This document shows positions 37,152-49,500 of a stretch of 64,000 nt of DNA, piece after piece (the first letter of the stretch is position 1; the number at the start of each line of letters is the position of its first letter). The stretch is from the NCBI GenBank assembly GCA_023053545.1, contig JAKZAN010000004.1:4650001-4714000 (forward strand), given 5' to 3'. The notes below the pieces were generated by a model, which saw only the letters and a program-made list of their open reading frames with translations, was not told the DNA's origin and searched no databases. The DNA is from Lepidurus packardi (taxonomy: Eukaryota > Arthropoda > Branchiopoda > Notostraca > Triopsidae). A program made the position numbers and the translations under genes.

Positions 37152-37193
37152 GAGGGGGAGGGGGGAGGGTTGGATGGTGGGGGGCGGCAGGGG
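37152..37193 (+). other. G-quadruplex-like run
   Basis: G runs of 5, 6, 3, 6 and 4 lie within about 40 bases on the plus strand, with short loops and one longer TTGGATGGT loop. This satisfies the usual four-run quadruplex pattern. TATTTAAAAG sits just upstream, so a promoter role is conceivable but not shown. Confidence 0.6.
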
Positions 37194-38659
37194 AGGATCA
37201 ATGCCGTAGCAGAACGACGGGATTACCACGCTCTCTCTGTGAAGTTCGTCATGCGTGGAACCCCATAGGGAAAACCACAAAGGCTACACAGTAATATCGC
37301 TCCATTTCTTCGTCAGTCGAATGGAAAAGCGAAGCGATTCCCTCACACGGCTGCCACTGCTAGCTTGCTATGTGTTACGTAAATAATGAGGTTTTTAGGT
37401 TGCAATATCCATATACTCACTTGCTTGTTTACTTCGCCACCTCAAAACTTGAGGAGCTACACCACCGTCAGCCCTTGACAGAAATGTCTATGCATAGTTA
37501 AGAGAGGACGTTTTGGGCAGAATTCTCGCCATTTGAAGTCTTTCTTCCTCTCCGCTTTGCTGAGTGGTAAACGGGGGAAAAGGATTTGGGTTGCCTGGTC
37601 GAGTGGGCTGCAGACAATAGGAAAACAGTTAGGTTGCCTTTGCAGAATAGGGTGGACTGGGGTGTCTGCCTGTTTTTCTAAACTTTTCTTTTGTTATCTC
37701 ACTCTTGCGGTATCGGCAGAACTTTTTGGCCGTCTGTTGACGCCAAACTTTAAGGGCGAAAAGAAGGCTAGGCGACAGTTGTAATGAGAAGAAATAGCCC
37801 ATGAAAACGTATTGCTGTCCCCCGGCAAATCTTTTACTTAGTTGAGCTTCCCTCACTATCTCTCACTGTGTAGAAGTTGTAAGCTAGTACCTCTTGGACG
37901 CGTGAGAGCCAGCCAGCACCAGGAATTCGAAGTTTGGCAGTGTCATGGTCATCGGAGGGGATTCTAACTCGCGGTTTTGACAGAAGTAGTACAAGTCATA
38001 GTATTCCTGCAGCTATTGCTACTGCCTTAGGGAGGGTGGCTTGGAGGCTTAATCATGTCCAGTACTTGGCAGTTGGAATTGTTTAAGTCTGGGAGCAGCA
38101 AGCCTGTACTGTTGAATTTTGAAGGGTGGGGGAAGTTATGTATGTAAGAAATAAAGACTTCCGTGGGCAACATGAGAATAGAATGTGTATGAAGCATCAT
38201 TAGCATGTAATGAAATGCCCTGTCTCTCCTTGGCTCCCTCAGAGTCTGTTCTGGACTGGACCTATTAGACACGCGCCATAGCTGGCAGGAGTATAAGCCC
38301 CAGGGGCTTTTACACCCCCTTCCTATGGGTAAGAACGGGTAGACGGGATTTGGCTGCAGCAATGTTCCCGCTAGCTGCCTGATGCTGTTCCTTCTGTACA
38401 ACACGCTAATGATAACGAGATCAGCTTGCTGTAGCTGCATGGAGAAGAAGGAAAATTACTGTGGCGCCCGTACCAGCATATATGACCCGCAGCGGTGCTC
38501 TTGTAAGCTATACTTTATTTCTATTTGGGAAATTTGGTGTTAAAAAAGAAAAGGCAAGAATCTTTCTCGTCTGGATTCTAGTGGTGGTCTGATTTGCTCA
38601 AAGGAATTCAGCCCAACAACTTCATTTACTATTACTGCGGAACTAACAAGTTATTCTGT

Positions 38660-39054
38660 ATAATTATTAAGCGTTTCTGCAGACACAACCAGCGTGGGTA
38701 ATCCACGCCATTCTGAAATAATATCGAGTATTATTGGACTGCATAAGTTAGTCTAAGGAAAGCAGTATTTCACAAACGCGTGCTGTAATTTTGCAAGAAT
38801 TAAGTTGCTTATCAATGATTCTAAGGTATACAAACAAGTTAAGGCATTTCTGCAGAAACTCACTTTGGCATAACATTATCATCCTTCCCAAGATCCTACT
38901 TGTGTCATGTGCATGATTTATTTTTGCAGCAGTATTGAATATTGCAGAAATCGCAAGTAATACATCACTTTTGCTGCAAAAATATTCAGAAATGCACTAT
39001 AGTATATCAATATTTCCTGCAATGTTTTGCATGACTATAGGATGGCATTAAGTA
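38660..39054. repeat. Degenerate flank of the CTGCAG minisatellite
   Basis: The stretch includes the perfect TTTCTGCAGAAA at 38847-38858 and variants such as TTTCTGCAGACA, TTGCAGCAGTATTGAATATTG, GCTGCAAAAATATTCAG and TCCTGCAATG. Spacing becomes regular towards 39.06 kb. Confidence 0.55.
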
Positions 39055-39430
39055 CGCAGACTATTGGAAACTGCAGCAATACTTCGATATTACTACAGAA
39101 ATACCGAGTTTTTCTGAAGAAACATCGATAATTCTGCCTCGATGCAAAAATATCGAATGCTATGAAAATATTTCGATGTGCCCTGCACAAATATTGTGCG
39201 TTCCTGAGAAATATACCATAACTGCCAAGTTATGAAGTGTTTGTGTATAAGTATCTGTACGCCAGTAACGCTTGTACTATTTCCCCAGAAATACCGATAT
39301 GTTACATTAGGTTTACAGCAATAATATATCCGTATGTTAAGTACCGCGTAATTCCACAGAAATGTCGCATATTTATACAGAATAATCCAGTTTTGGACCG
39401 AAGTATCGAACATTTCTGCAGAAATCTCCG
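39055..39430. repeat. Degenerate tandem minisatellite, about 21-22 bp unit
   Basis: Successive units can be laid out beginning at CTGCAGCAATACTTCGAT, CTACAGAAATACCGAG, CTGAAGAAACATCGATAA, CTGCACAAATATTGTG, CCCAGAAATACCGATATG, CCACAGAAATGTCGCAT and CTGCAGAAATCTCCGATT. The consensus core is CTGCAGAAATAYCGATA with a T-rich tail and a unit of 20-23 bases. Two palindromic cores, CTGCAG and ATCGAT, alternate about one helical turn apart. Units are well diverged, so the array is old. Confidence 0.6.
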
Positions 39431-40555
39431 ATTTTTTTCCTTATACTTAATATTCTGCATAAGTATTGTAGTGCTTCCCTGAGATTACCTGGCCCCATTC
39501 AGCGGAAACATTGTTTTGCTGTTGTTCACGATTCTTGTTCGATCATATCAAACAATGTACAAAAAAGTGATGGCATCCTGCTAAAGGAGGCTACCTGGGG
39601 CGGGCCAGAAATCTGTATCGGAGGTCATATTGCGACCGACTGGAAAATGGGATCTGGCAAGGAGCGATAAAAGACGTCTGACTGAGTGTGTTTTTACCTG
39701 AAGGGTAATAAACAGTCGAGAGAAGAAATGTTTCCCCGCCAGGAGATCCCACACTAAAGTTTCCCGAGGCAGAAATGCGTGTTGATCAATGTCATGCAAC
39801 GTGGGTGTTCATTGGCTTTCTTCATGCATCACCTACTCGCACAAGAAAAAAACATTAAAGTTTTCGTATACTTGCGTCATAATTTTGCTAATTTTTTATG
39901 CACTCTTCTGCCCTCTCCGTTCGTTATGTTTGCATGGGAGACTCAATGTTTTATTACTGGCATAATATCCTTGCCTGAACTTTACAGGGCATTTCTCTGA
40001 CTAGCTATTCCTTTCAAAGCATGTCTTGTTCTTAAAGATTCAAGCATTCGGAAGCTTTTAATGGACAAGTCTCCCTTTCTTTGTTCGCTTGTTGTGAAGC
40101 AAAAATTGGAACGACAGACAAAAAAGATCTTGTTAAAAGGACAGCTACGCCACAGAAATACAAATAGAAGAGTCTGAGATTAAAGGACATAGCAACGGTA
40201 GCTAACAGTACAAAAAGCTGTGAGAGTACTGACACGAAATTCTTTGAAAAATTCATGGAACGAGAAAACCCCCCCAAAAAGTAAAAGAAAGTGTCAGTGA
40301 TTTTAAGAGCAAAGAGGGTAAAGAGCCAAAGAGTCTATTGACTATTGCCTGCAGAAATAAGAGAAATGGAATGAGAGAGCCGGATTTTAGTTTTTCCACC
40401 CGCGTGGGGACTTGCTGCTGGGTTATTAACATGTGAAAGAACACGTCCTAGCAGGGACTGTTTTGCTAGTAGTATATTGAGTGTGGATTTGGTAAGTCGG
40501 GAGACTAACCCACATTTCTTCCTGTCGTCCCATCTTTCTTCTCTATTTCTTCTTT

Positions 40556-40627
40556 TTTTCTAGACTTGCTCGGGAAAACTGTCGAGGACGATCACGTCAG
40601 CCGCCAGATCGTGTTGCGAGCTTTATC
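40556..40627 (+). other. Weak exon-like islet
   Basis: A pyrimidine tract ending CTTTTTTTCTAG at about 40562 is followed by GC-richer sequence. One frame reads LLGKTVEDDHVSRQIVLRALS and runs to a possible GTAATG donor at 40628. A second frame is also open. I do not recognise it and have no partner exons. Chance is the likeliest explanation. Confidence 0.15.
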
Positions 40628-42239
40628 AGTAATGCTGTTTTCCGTCCAGCTGGTTTCTTTTTTTTCTTTTGGGAGCTCTCTTGCTCGGAAGATTTATACA
40701 GATCTTTCGCTTTAACACAGATCTAGGTCTACAGAACTGCCGCAGTACTACTTAACTAGGTAGTTTTTAGAAAAAAGGCAAACATGTTCAGATTACAAGT
40801 ACGTGGCAATCTCGTTGTGCGGGTACTCAAACAAGGAGAGCCAAAGATAGAGAGGGGGACACACACGTTCCGGTTCTTATGTCTTGCGCTGCAAGCCATG
40901 ACTGAAGTAATACTGGCAACTTGTCCCTGTTTTCTTACGGCCCTTGAGGCGACTGTCTTTGCACAGCCAAAACCCAAGTACTGTTAAAGGCTTACCACAG
41001 TGAAGAAAATTGAGGGGCACAAAAAAAAGAAACGAAAAAAGGGAAGTCAAACGTGGAAATTTGTGCAGGAAAGGGTGGGATGGACCGACGTTCTTCAAGG
41101 GAGCTTAGCGCTTAGGAATTCCGGATAGCGTGCTGCTGACTCGCTCTTATAGCCGTAAAGAAAAGGCTTAGCTTAGACTTGGCTGCTAAAGCGTCCAATG
41201 TTAGAGAAGGTTTTAGCATTAAAGTAGTGAATTAGAGGTTTACTAGTTTACTAGTAACGCTTCAAAATTTCTTCACACTGGAAAGGGAGGAAGACAATGT
41301 ATTGCTTATTATCCTAGGATTTCATAGTTTTTTCCCTTTGGGGGGTTTGTGCCCTCAACATGTTTCGTGACTTGATCCCTTTAAAAGCAGAGCGAAATAT
41401 TGGGGCGTGATAGACGACCTTGCAGAAATATTACTTCTGATATGTAGGAACAGCATGGAAAAGAACTTTTCACCCTGTTCTCTCTATCATTTAGCAGCTA
41501 TTTTCTCTTGTTTAATTTTTCGTGTCTTCTCTAGTACCATGGGTGTTATGGATGGGAAATTTAAGCCGAAATATTTCTGTATTGCTGTCTGTTTCTTTTT
41601 GAGAAAGGAAACAGAAAGGTTCCGTATTTCGATTTGCATCCAAAGTGGAGATAGAGAGACACAAAAAATTGCCGAGTCGGGCGAGTTGGGAATTTTTATC
41701 CGCATGGACTAAAGCATTCCCGGAGAGAGCTATAGACAGAAATGCTAGAGTATTGTTGCTGTGGCATGCAACCAGCCAACTTTCTAAAGAAATGGGAAGC
41801 TATAATGCTTTTTTCCGTTCTTGGAAGGTCCTTTTGCCGAGCGTTTGTCGAGGACCTTAGCGCACTTTACATATCTTAGAGCATAGAAGCGTGAAGATGC
41901 ATTCTGGCATCATTGGGCAAATTTCTGCCTGGGACAGTTTTTTTCTATCTTCATCTTTTCCACTCTTTTTATCTTGTGCGAGGTTTCTGTCTATGGCAGG
42001 ATGCATCCTACCATGTTTCTTGTATATATTGTTGTTCGGGAACTAGGTGTACAAGGAATAAGAAAGGAAGCGGGAGGAGGTACGTCCGAAGAAGAGAAGT
42101 AATAGAGTTACTTATTTGGCAGATTGCCTTGGCCATTTCTGTGGATGAATTTGTTTTCCAGATGGACATGTGACCTTTTACATCGTATGTCTAATTACTT
42201 CTCAGAGAAAGGCTCGGAAAGGAAAAAATGGCCGGCGCC

Positions 42240-44160
42240 GTAGTCTTTGTTTAGTTCTTTAGAAATGCTTTCTGCAGAAATACTCGGGTATTTCTGGAAA
42301 GGAGGATCTACGCTATCCGGTACCGCTTAATTCTTTGGAGGCGTTTTTGGGTGTGTTTCTACCTACGATCTTTGGAAGAAGACACAAATTTTCTTGCTTT
42401 GCAGAAATTCGATCTTCGTTCGAAGTAGCTCCTTATCTCAAATTACTGAAGAATTGGGGGAATTTCTGTTTTGTTCTCCTGTCGGAATGCAAATCATTTA
42501 AGAATTTCCTCGTTTTTTATTAGTGTAATACAAACGTACAGAACGTCAGTCTTGTCAGAAATATCAAAGAAATTCCACATTTCCTCCAAAAAAATTGAAA
42601 CTCGGCATTTCTTCTCTGAACCTTTTTCTTTTTTTTAAAGAAAGAAATATCAGGATGCGTAAGCCGAAAATAGTAAAAAGAAAAGTCTTTGTTGCGATTC
42701 ATAGACATACTATCGCAGACATAAGATTACTTCAAGCCGATTTTGTCTCAAATTACTGCATAGGGAGAACTTCTTGTTGGTATTCTTGTATAGAAATGCA
42801 AATTATGTCGGAAGTTAAGTCTTTTTATTAGTCTCTTACAAACAACATGTCAAGTCTTATGCGGAAATATAGAAATTCCTTTATTTCTTCAGAAAAGTTC
42901 AAATATCTGAATTCTTCTCGGAAGCATGTCGAAATAAGGAAAACTCCAAGCTTCGTAGCATCAAGAAAAAAAGAGCTGCGATCAACATCTATACCCTTGA
43001 CAGAATTATATTTCTGCCATCTTTCTTCCTCAGAACAAAGCAGTTAGTCTATTTAGGAATCCCGGCCTCCTCTCTGTCTATATATTTATATAGTGCAGCA
43101 ACAAAGGGAACACGGCCAACAAGGGCTATATGTGTAGGGAAGGGCAAGTATCTGAAACATAGAAGAAAGGGAAAGGCTCTGCTGCAGAACAATGGGAAGG
43201 ATCCAAAGCCACTGAAAAAAGCAGGGTACACGTTGCTGGTTCTTTTCTCTTATTTTTTGCTCCCTCCCCCCATTTGTAACTCCCCAATACTGGGTCAGAT
43301 CTTTTGTTTAGGCTTACTGAATACACTTTGCCGTCACATTTCTACATGGACTCGCTTAACCTTTGCTTTACTTGCAAAGAGCGAAAGAGACATTTGTCTT
43401 GACTCTTCGCTACCCCTTGACCTTCCCTGTGGACCCCCCCCCTTCCTTCCCTAAGACAGTATAAAAGAACGGGTATAAGACTTGTCAACACTTTTGCCGG
43501 TCCTTTATCTCAACATCCGTGCCCTAAATGGTGTGTCATGGAACACTCCCTCTATGTCTTCAAGTATAAAGAGAAATTTCTTCCATAATGTACTGAACAC
43601 TTATCAGAAATAAAACAGATACTTTTGGGGCCATTTAGCTGGTTGCCTTTGTAGTATAAATCGAGATTTTTTAAAAAAGAGGTTGCATTTTCTTGTAGAG
43701 AAAGATCAAAGGCACTTGCAGAAATTAGATTGGATAAATCTAACAGAATTTCGCAATACTAATAAATTCCTGAAGAATTTCAGTAGATTTCTTCATAGGT
43801 GTCTTAGATTTCTTAGAAAGTAATAAGGCTTTTTATAAAACAGAAGGTTTTGCACAGATGTGTTGTGTATTTTGCAGTTTTATAGCTTTCTGTAGAGCCG
43901 TTGGGTTTTCACAAAACCTAGTCAGATTCCTGCAGAAATGTAGTTGATTTGTGCCAAATTAAGAGCTTTTGTACGGAAATAAACGGATTTCTGCAGAAAC
44001 TAATGTCATTTCTGCATCAACGGAGCAAAGCTCTAGCATGCATTCGTTTAGACGTCTAAGTCTACTCATGCAGAAATTGAGAAACCATCTCAGGGCTTTT
44101 GTTACCGGGATTCTTATTGTATTTCTGTGCAGTCTTGTTTTTCATCGTATTGGCAGCTAA
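42240..44160. repeat. Field of TTTCTGCAGAAA and AGAAAT relics
   Basis: Perfect palindromes lie at 42269-42280 and 43988-43999. TTCCTGCAGAAAT (about 43927), TTTCTGCATC and many GCAGAAAT or TTTCTTAG half-units fill the interval. No unit length is conserved throughout. The 128-145 codon frames inside are artefacts of this composition. Confidence 0.45.
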
Positions 44161-46402
44161 CAAAAAAAACTTCTTGGATTGGTACTGAGAGTTTGCAGTA
44201 GCTCTGTTTTGTAAGACTTCGTGTCGTAAGTTGGTCAATTCAATTGTCTCTCATTGGTAAGGAGCTAAAAAGTCTCCCAAATTGGAAGCAATGTGTGCTC
44301 CTGCGACTTTTGAGTTTGGTTTCAAGTAAAAACAAGTGGCCTTGTGGAGAAGCGCAGCAATTTAGTATTACTGTCATTGAAGGAACTCCAAAGTGCCTCT
44401 TCTTTTATTTTGTTCTTATTCTTTTTTTTCTTCCTGAGGAGCTTGCTAAATCATGGGTCCCCGTAAACTTCTTTTTGTAATGTCTGACGATACGACAGCA
44501 ATGGGAGCTTTATGACCTTTTACTGAAGAAAAGAATGAAGCAGAAATAAAGTGAAGAAATGTTGCTTCAGTTCAACACAGATTTATCTTTCCCTCGACCT
44601 TTAATAAAGACACCCCCGCAAGAAATATGTTTCTTCTCCTTTTAAATCGAGATCAAAAATGATCTCGCATTTCAGCGTTTCCCGGAGCCACTTGCAGAAA
44701 TCCCCAGTTGGCATTGATTAGCCCGTAATTAAGCTGCATTTGGGACGCCTCTTTGGCTTCTGATTCCTTGGTATAGCTTAACCGACCATGGGAGGGGAGG
44801 TACAGACAGAGCACACATTCCATAAGACCGAAAGGAAAAAAAAAAAAGAAAATTCTAGGAAAAGAAATACAAGTACGAAGGAAGAAAAATCTTGATGACT
44901 GACTCGCGAGCCAATCAAGGGCGATTGCATTACACTTGTCAGATTGCTCCAAAAGCTGAGATTTCCTACTTTCTGTATATCCTTTGATCGTCCGTTTGCT
45001 CTTTGCCTTTTTCATGAGACGTGAGACTGCTAACAAACTGATGGGCTTAATTGGTGCCTCAGCCGTACAGAAAAAAAGAAGAGAAATTACGGCAGAAATT
45101 GTGAAACAAACTCCGGAGCTATGTGTGTCTGAACTTAAAAGTGCACCTTTTTTTTACTCTTTGAGTTTTGGAAAAACGAATTTTAGCATTTTCGGAATTC
45201 CTTTAATTTTTCTTTAAATTTCTGTGTGGGTACAGATCTATGTTATGGAACAGACAATGGATAGGAAACGGAGGAAAGTACATTTGAGAAAGGCGTCTGT
45301 AATCTTTGCGCTTAGCATGCATAACAACCGTAAGAGGAGGGGTTGTGGGGGGTCGAAGCGAAGCTAGTAAAAGACTGGTTTTACGATATCTTTGAACTAC
45401 GGACAGACACACAACACACATATACCGAGAACAATTTTCTTTAGAGTAGAACACATTACTGCGTTTGTGGGTGTGAGGAGGGAAGGTTGCGGGTTGGGGT
45501 GAGGGTGTATAACGAGGGGAAGAATGGCATTGAAATGCTTTTTGCTGAGCAAATTGCATTGCTTAAGCACCTGATGCGCTACTCTGTCTACTTCTTGATC
45601 TCAAAGAGTGCTAGAGGGGGAGGGAGGAAATCTATTGCTTCAGAAATCTTTCTTGTGTTAAAGATTAGCCAGAAATGTTATTTCTGTTTGTAACACTCGA
45701 AGAAATGTACCCGGCTGAGTGCTTTGGAAGGATTTTGGGTGGGGAGGGGGGTGAAATATTCCATGAAAGGACGTTACGTTTTGTCTCCTGTTACTGGGCA
45801 AGGAAATAACGTCTTGCTCCATATAAGATTTATATAGAAGAAATAAAAGTGCTGGTACAATACTAGAAGAAATATCCAGGGATTAATAGAAGCAATGGTT
45901 TGACGCATTCTTTATTGATTCCTTGATCCCTTTCGAAGCTTATATTCGTTTTTAATCATTCAAGCAGAAGTTAAACTTTTTTACAAATTGTCATCGTAGC
46001 AACTAGAAAGATTTCTGTGCAATTTCTTCGTCGAAAACAAAAGTTAGCAATCTTTCTCATTTCTCTCTATCTTTCTTTCTCTAACAACGCCCTCTTCTTC
46101 TTGTCTCTCCGGAAAAAACTTATTTCTTAAAAAACTTATTCTTATTTTTACTTCTTGGGTACCAAGAATGTGAAGAAATAAGCAAAGTTCTGCAGACATT
46201 GCTATCCTGCCTGGCTAGTAATTACTTTCTCGCTCTTTCGCCTTTACAGATGTGCAGCTAAGCTCCCTTTCCCCCTTGTGGCTTTTAATTACAAATCGTC
46301 CGCACCACCATTTCGAATACGTATTTCTGGACAAATTTGGAGCATCATCCCAGTACTATTACAACGTATCTTCATTCTGTAAACTCGAAACACACAAAGA
46401 AA

Positions 46403-46580
46403 TACAGTAGACGCCGCTTACTGTGATCACGTTTTTCCAGCCCATTTTGATTGCAATGAGCGGCTGATTCTAATAACCAGTGATCATGATAAGCAGTCAT
46501 CATAATCGGTCCTTTAAAATTTGGTTCTTTAATGCGGCTGATACTAATAACCTTGATCATAATAAGCGGCGCCTACTGTA
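46403..46580. mobile_element. Intact 178-bp pogo/Tigger-type MITE
   Basis: The terminal inverted repeats are 27 bases with three mismatches: TACAGTAGACGCCGCTTA... on the left against TACAGTAGGCGCCGCTTA... read inward from the right, both continuing to TGATCA. The outer TA pairs fit a TA target duplication. The interior holds a second related pair, GCGGCTGATTCTAATAACC and GCGGCTGATACTAATAACC. There is no coding capacity. CAGT-type ends and TA insertion are typical of pogo/Tigger non-autonomous elements. Confidence 0.85.
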
Positions 46581-49500
46581 CTCCTGACTCTGACACGATA
46601 CCAAAAGTGTATAGAACTGTAAACTGTACAAAATTTTGCGAAACTTTACTGTACAAAGTGTCAGTACTAAGTGCATTTGGCGAAAGAGAGCTTATGAGTA
46701 AAGTTTGTTCTCGTTTACCTCTCCCATCAAACTCGGAATATTCAATTTCTTCGAGAGAGTTTCGGCCGCAGTCGTTGACCCACTCGGGTATATTGGTATG
46801 TTGTCTTGGGGAGGAAATGTGCTGACGGCAAACGGTCAGTCGTCTTTTTTCCCTCTCTCTCGCTCTCCCTCTCTCTCTCTCTCTGTCTTTCATTTTCTCG
46901 CTGTCCTTTCAGGCTCAGTCGAAAATGAATCAAATGGTGTTTTACTATGCGGAGGCCGCCAAGAGGGACAGAAATAAAAGGAAAAAAAGGAGGAGCTCGT
47001 ATGGCTTGCAAATTCGCTAAATTTCTCCCCTCTTTTCCACAAAGCTCAAAAGTTCTGAACTCCTCCCGCTCACATGAGGGGGGTGATGGGGGCATTACTG
47101 ACTGACGGAGACTACTGATGTTCCCAACGGGACTCATTTCTGCCTTGTGGTGCTGAAATTCCCGGTCCACAGAAGTTAGGAGGTGTTTTTGTTTAGGATG
47201 CTACTCCGTGATGGTTATCACGACCTTGTTCTTTGGAGAGATAAACAGGCTTTCCGAAGAAATACTGGACTGGAAAGTTAAAAAGAAAAAAGACAGAAAC
47301 GAAAAAGGAAACGGGGAAAGAAGAAATAAGTGGCGTGTACTAGATGGGGAGTACCACGCCCACATTTGGCAGCTTTTCTGCTTCTGCAAGTCGCTTTGGG
47401 AGGTCTTAAACAGGACGTGACAGGACCTAAGCTGGAAGGATTGAGCGGACAGTAATTGCGAACTGATGACTCGGATGAGAAACAGCTTGCAAAGACGCGA
47501 TTCGCCATCTCTGTACTTCGAATCGCAATAATATCGTTTTTCTTCTCGTTTCACAGAAGTGCAAGTCAAATAAAACTATTGATCCAAAATCTTTTTTAAG
47601 GAAAGGATAGTCTTTATGAATGCAGACATACAGTAATTTTTTCTCACTTCTTTACGTTGCTTCTTAATCCAGACGCAGAAACAAGACTCTTATTTTTCTT
47701 TTATTTCTACGAATTTATTAATACTGCAGCTAAACTGTGTTAAAGGCAAAAATTTTAAATTTTTCTCATTCCTTACCATTTCTTGCTATTGCTGGCGTTG
47801 AAATGTATCCTTGTATGCTCCAATTTCTTAATAATGCAGCCCTGGTCTCAAATCCCATCTGAAAAAAATGCGTTAAGGCGCAAAATGCTACATTTCTCCC
47901 TGCTTTAAGGCAGAAATGTTGAGGTAGGAACTATTTCTAAATCTTTCCATCATTATTGCATTCTTAATCAGTTCAGATTGCAGAGCTATAACCTTTATAA
48001 TTTATTAAACATTTCTTTCCATTTCTGGCCCTGGAATAAGCCGCCTTTCCGACACAGAAACTGAACCTTTGTATTTCTTTCCAATTTCCTTTAACACTGC
48101 CTTTGTCAAAAACTCCACGAGAAAAACACTGCCTTAATAGCAGAATGTCAAACTTCTTGCTTGTTTAAGGGAAAAAATGTTCCGATTTCTCCCTATTCCT
48201 GACCCAAGAATAGGAAGAAATATGATTACTGCGTACCATAAATGTCATAGATTGTTAGTCCTATCTACTTCCGGTCAAGGGTGGTCCCAAACGAAGGGCA
48301 GATATATTCTTGTAGAAGTAATAACGCTCTTTGGGGGACGGGAAGAAGCAGAAATACTTCATCCCCCCTCCTCTCCCCGAACTTTCTCATACAGGAAGAG
48401 TCCCAAGGCCTCAGAATATTTACCTGGTGAGAATGGAGAAGGGTAGGTGGTATCATCGGTAGGACGGTACTAAAAGGTATCAAACATGGTACCAGAACCT
48501 TATGGAAACACGAATCCCTTACAATGCTATTGATTCGACAGCAAAAGAAATGGAGGGGAGGAATTCCATAACTGCGACCTGCTGTTGTGAATGGAGAAAT
48601 GCATAGAAATAGGCTTGTTTATATGACTGTTTCATGTGGAGAGAAGTCTTTTGCAGGATATCCGCCTATTCCAAAGACATTCAGCACAAATATAGTCACA
48701 AGATTTCTCTTTGACTCTGGGAAAGGTTAGCTATACACTTACAGCTATAGACGTAGAGAGATTTCCCTCAATGTAAAATTCAAAAGGCTGCATGAACCGG
48801 TAAAGGTTCTCGTCCTATTTGCTTCTACTTTCGGTTAAATAAATAAAGCACGGCTTTTTGCTGCTGTTATAGAGTGAAGCATTTCGAAAGCTTTTCTGGT
48901 CACATAAAACTTTTGGAAATGATATGGCTCCTATGTTTTTGTTTGTCCTCAGGGAAGAAAAGTGGACGTCGATGTCCGCTTTCGGGCAGAGGTCCTTAAC
49001 TGTTTCTTGGAAAGATTTGTGACGTCAGTAATTGTATAACTATTATTACCTGTTGGAGGCGTGACTTGGGGCTTGAAAATGACTTGGATGATCAGCTTTT
49101 TCAGGGGTACTTTATGATGAGGAGGAAGCAAAGGAGTAAATGTAGAGTATAGATGCGTGAGAAGGGGGCAGAGCTACAAGCCTTAACAAGGCTTGACCTT
49201 CAGGAAGGGACTGACCCTGAGCTAGCGATATTACTGCCATATTACTAGTATCCTGAGGGCGTTCAATCGCTCGTGTTGAAGTACCAGTATGAGAAGGTGT
49301 TTTTGATATTTGCAATCAGCGAGTTGGAAAAAAGAAAATGATATAGAGTAGAGTTTTAGAGCTGTTTGGAAGGGTATATTTTGGAAGGGTATAGATTTTT
49401 AACATTTGAAATAATAAAAAGGGGTGCTTCTTGCAAGAGCTGACAAATCTCGTGGACACTTGAACGTCAAGTGGCTTCACGGTTCTTTAAAGGCAGAGCC

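Larger units (their letters stand above)
35873..46402. other. Gene-free DNA with dense motif relics
   Basis: No supported gene, apart from the weak exon-like islet near 40.56 kb. The tract is dominated by short imperfect AGAAAT/ATTTCT words, especially at 38.6-39.5, 42.2-43.0 and 43.6-44.1 kb. A G-rich run lies at 37.15 kb and a TATA-like TATAAAAGAA at 43462. Frames of up to 145 codons lack domains and mostly reflect Phe/Ser/Lys-rich translation of low-complexity DNA. Confidence 0.55.
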
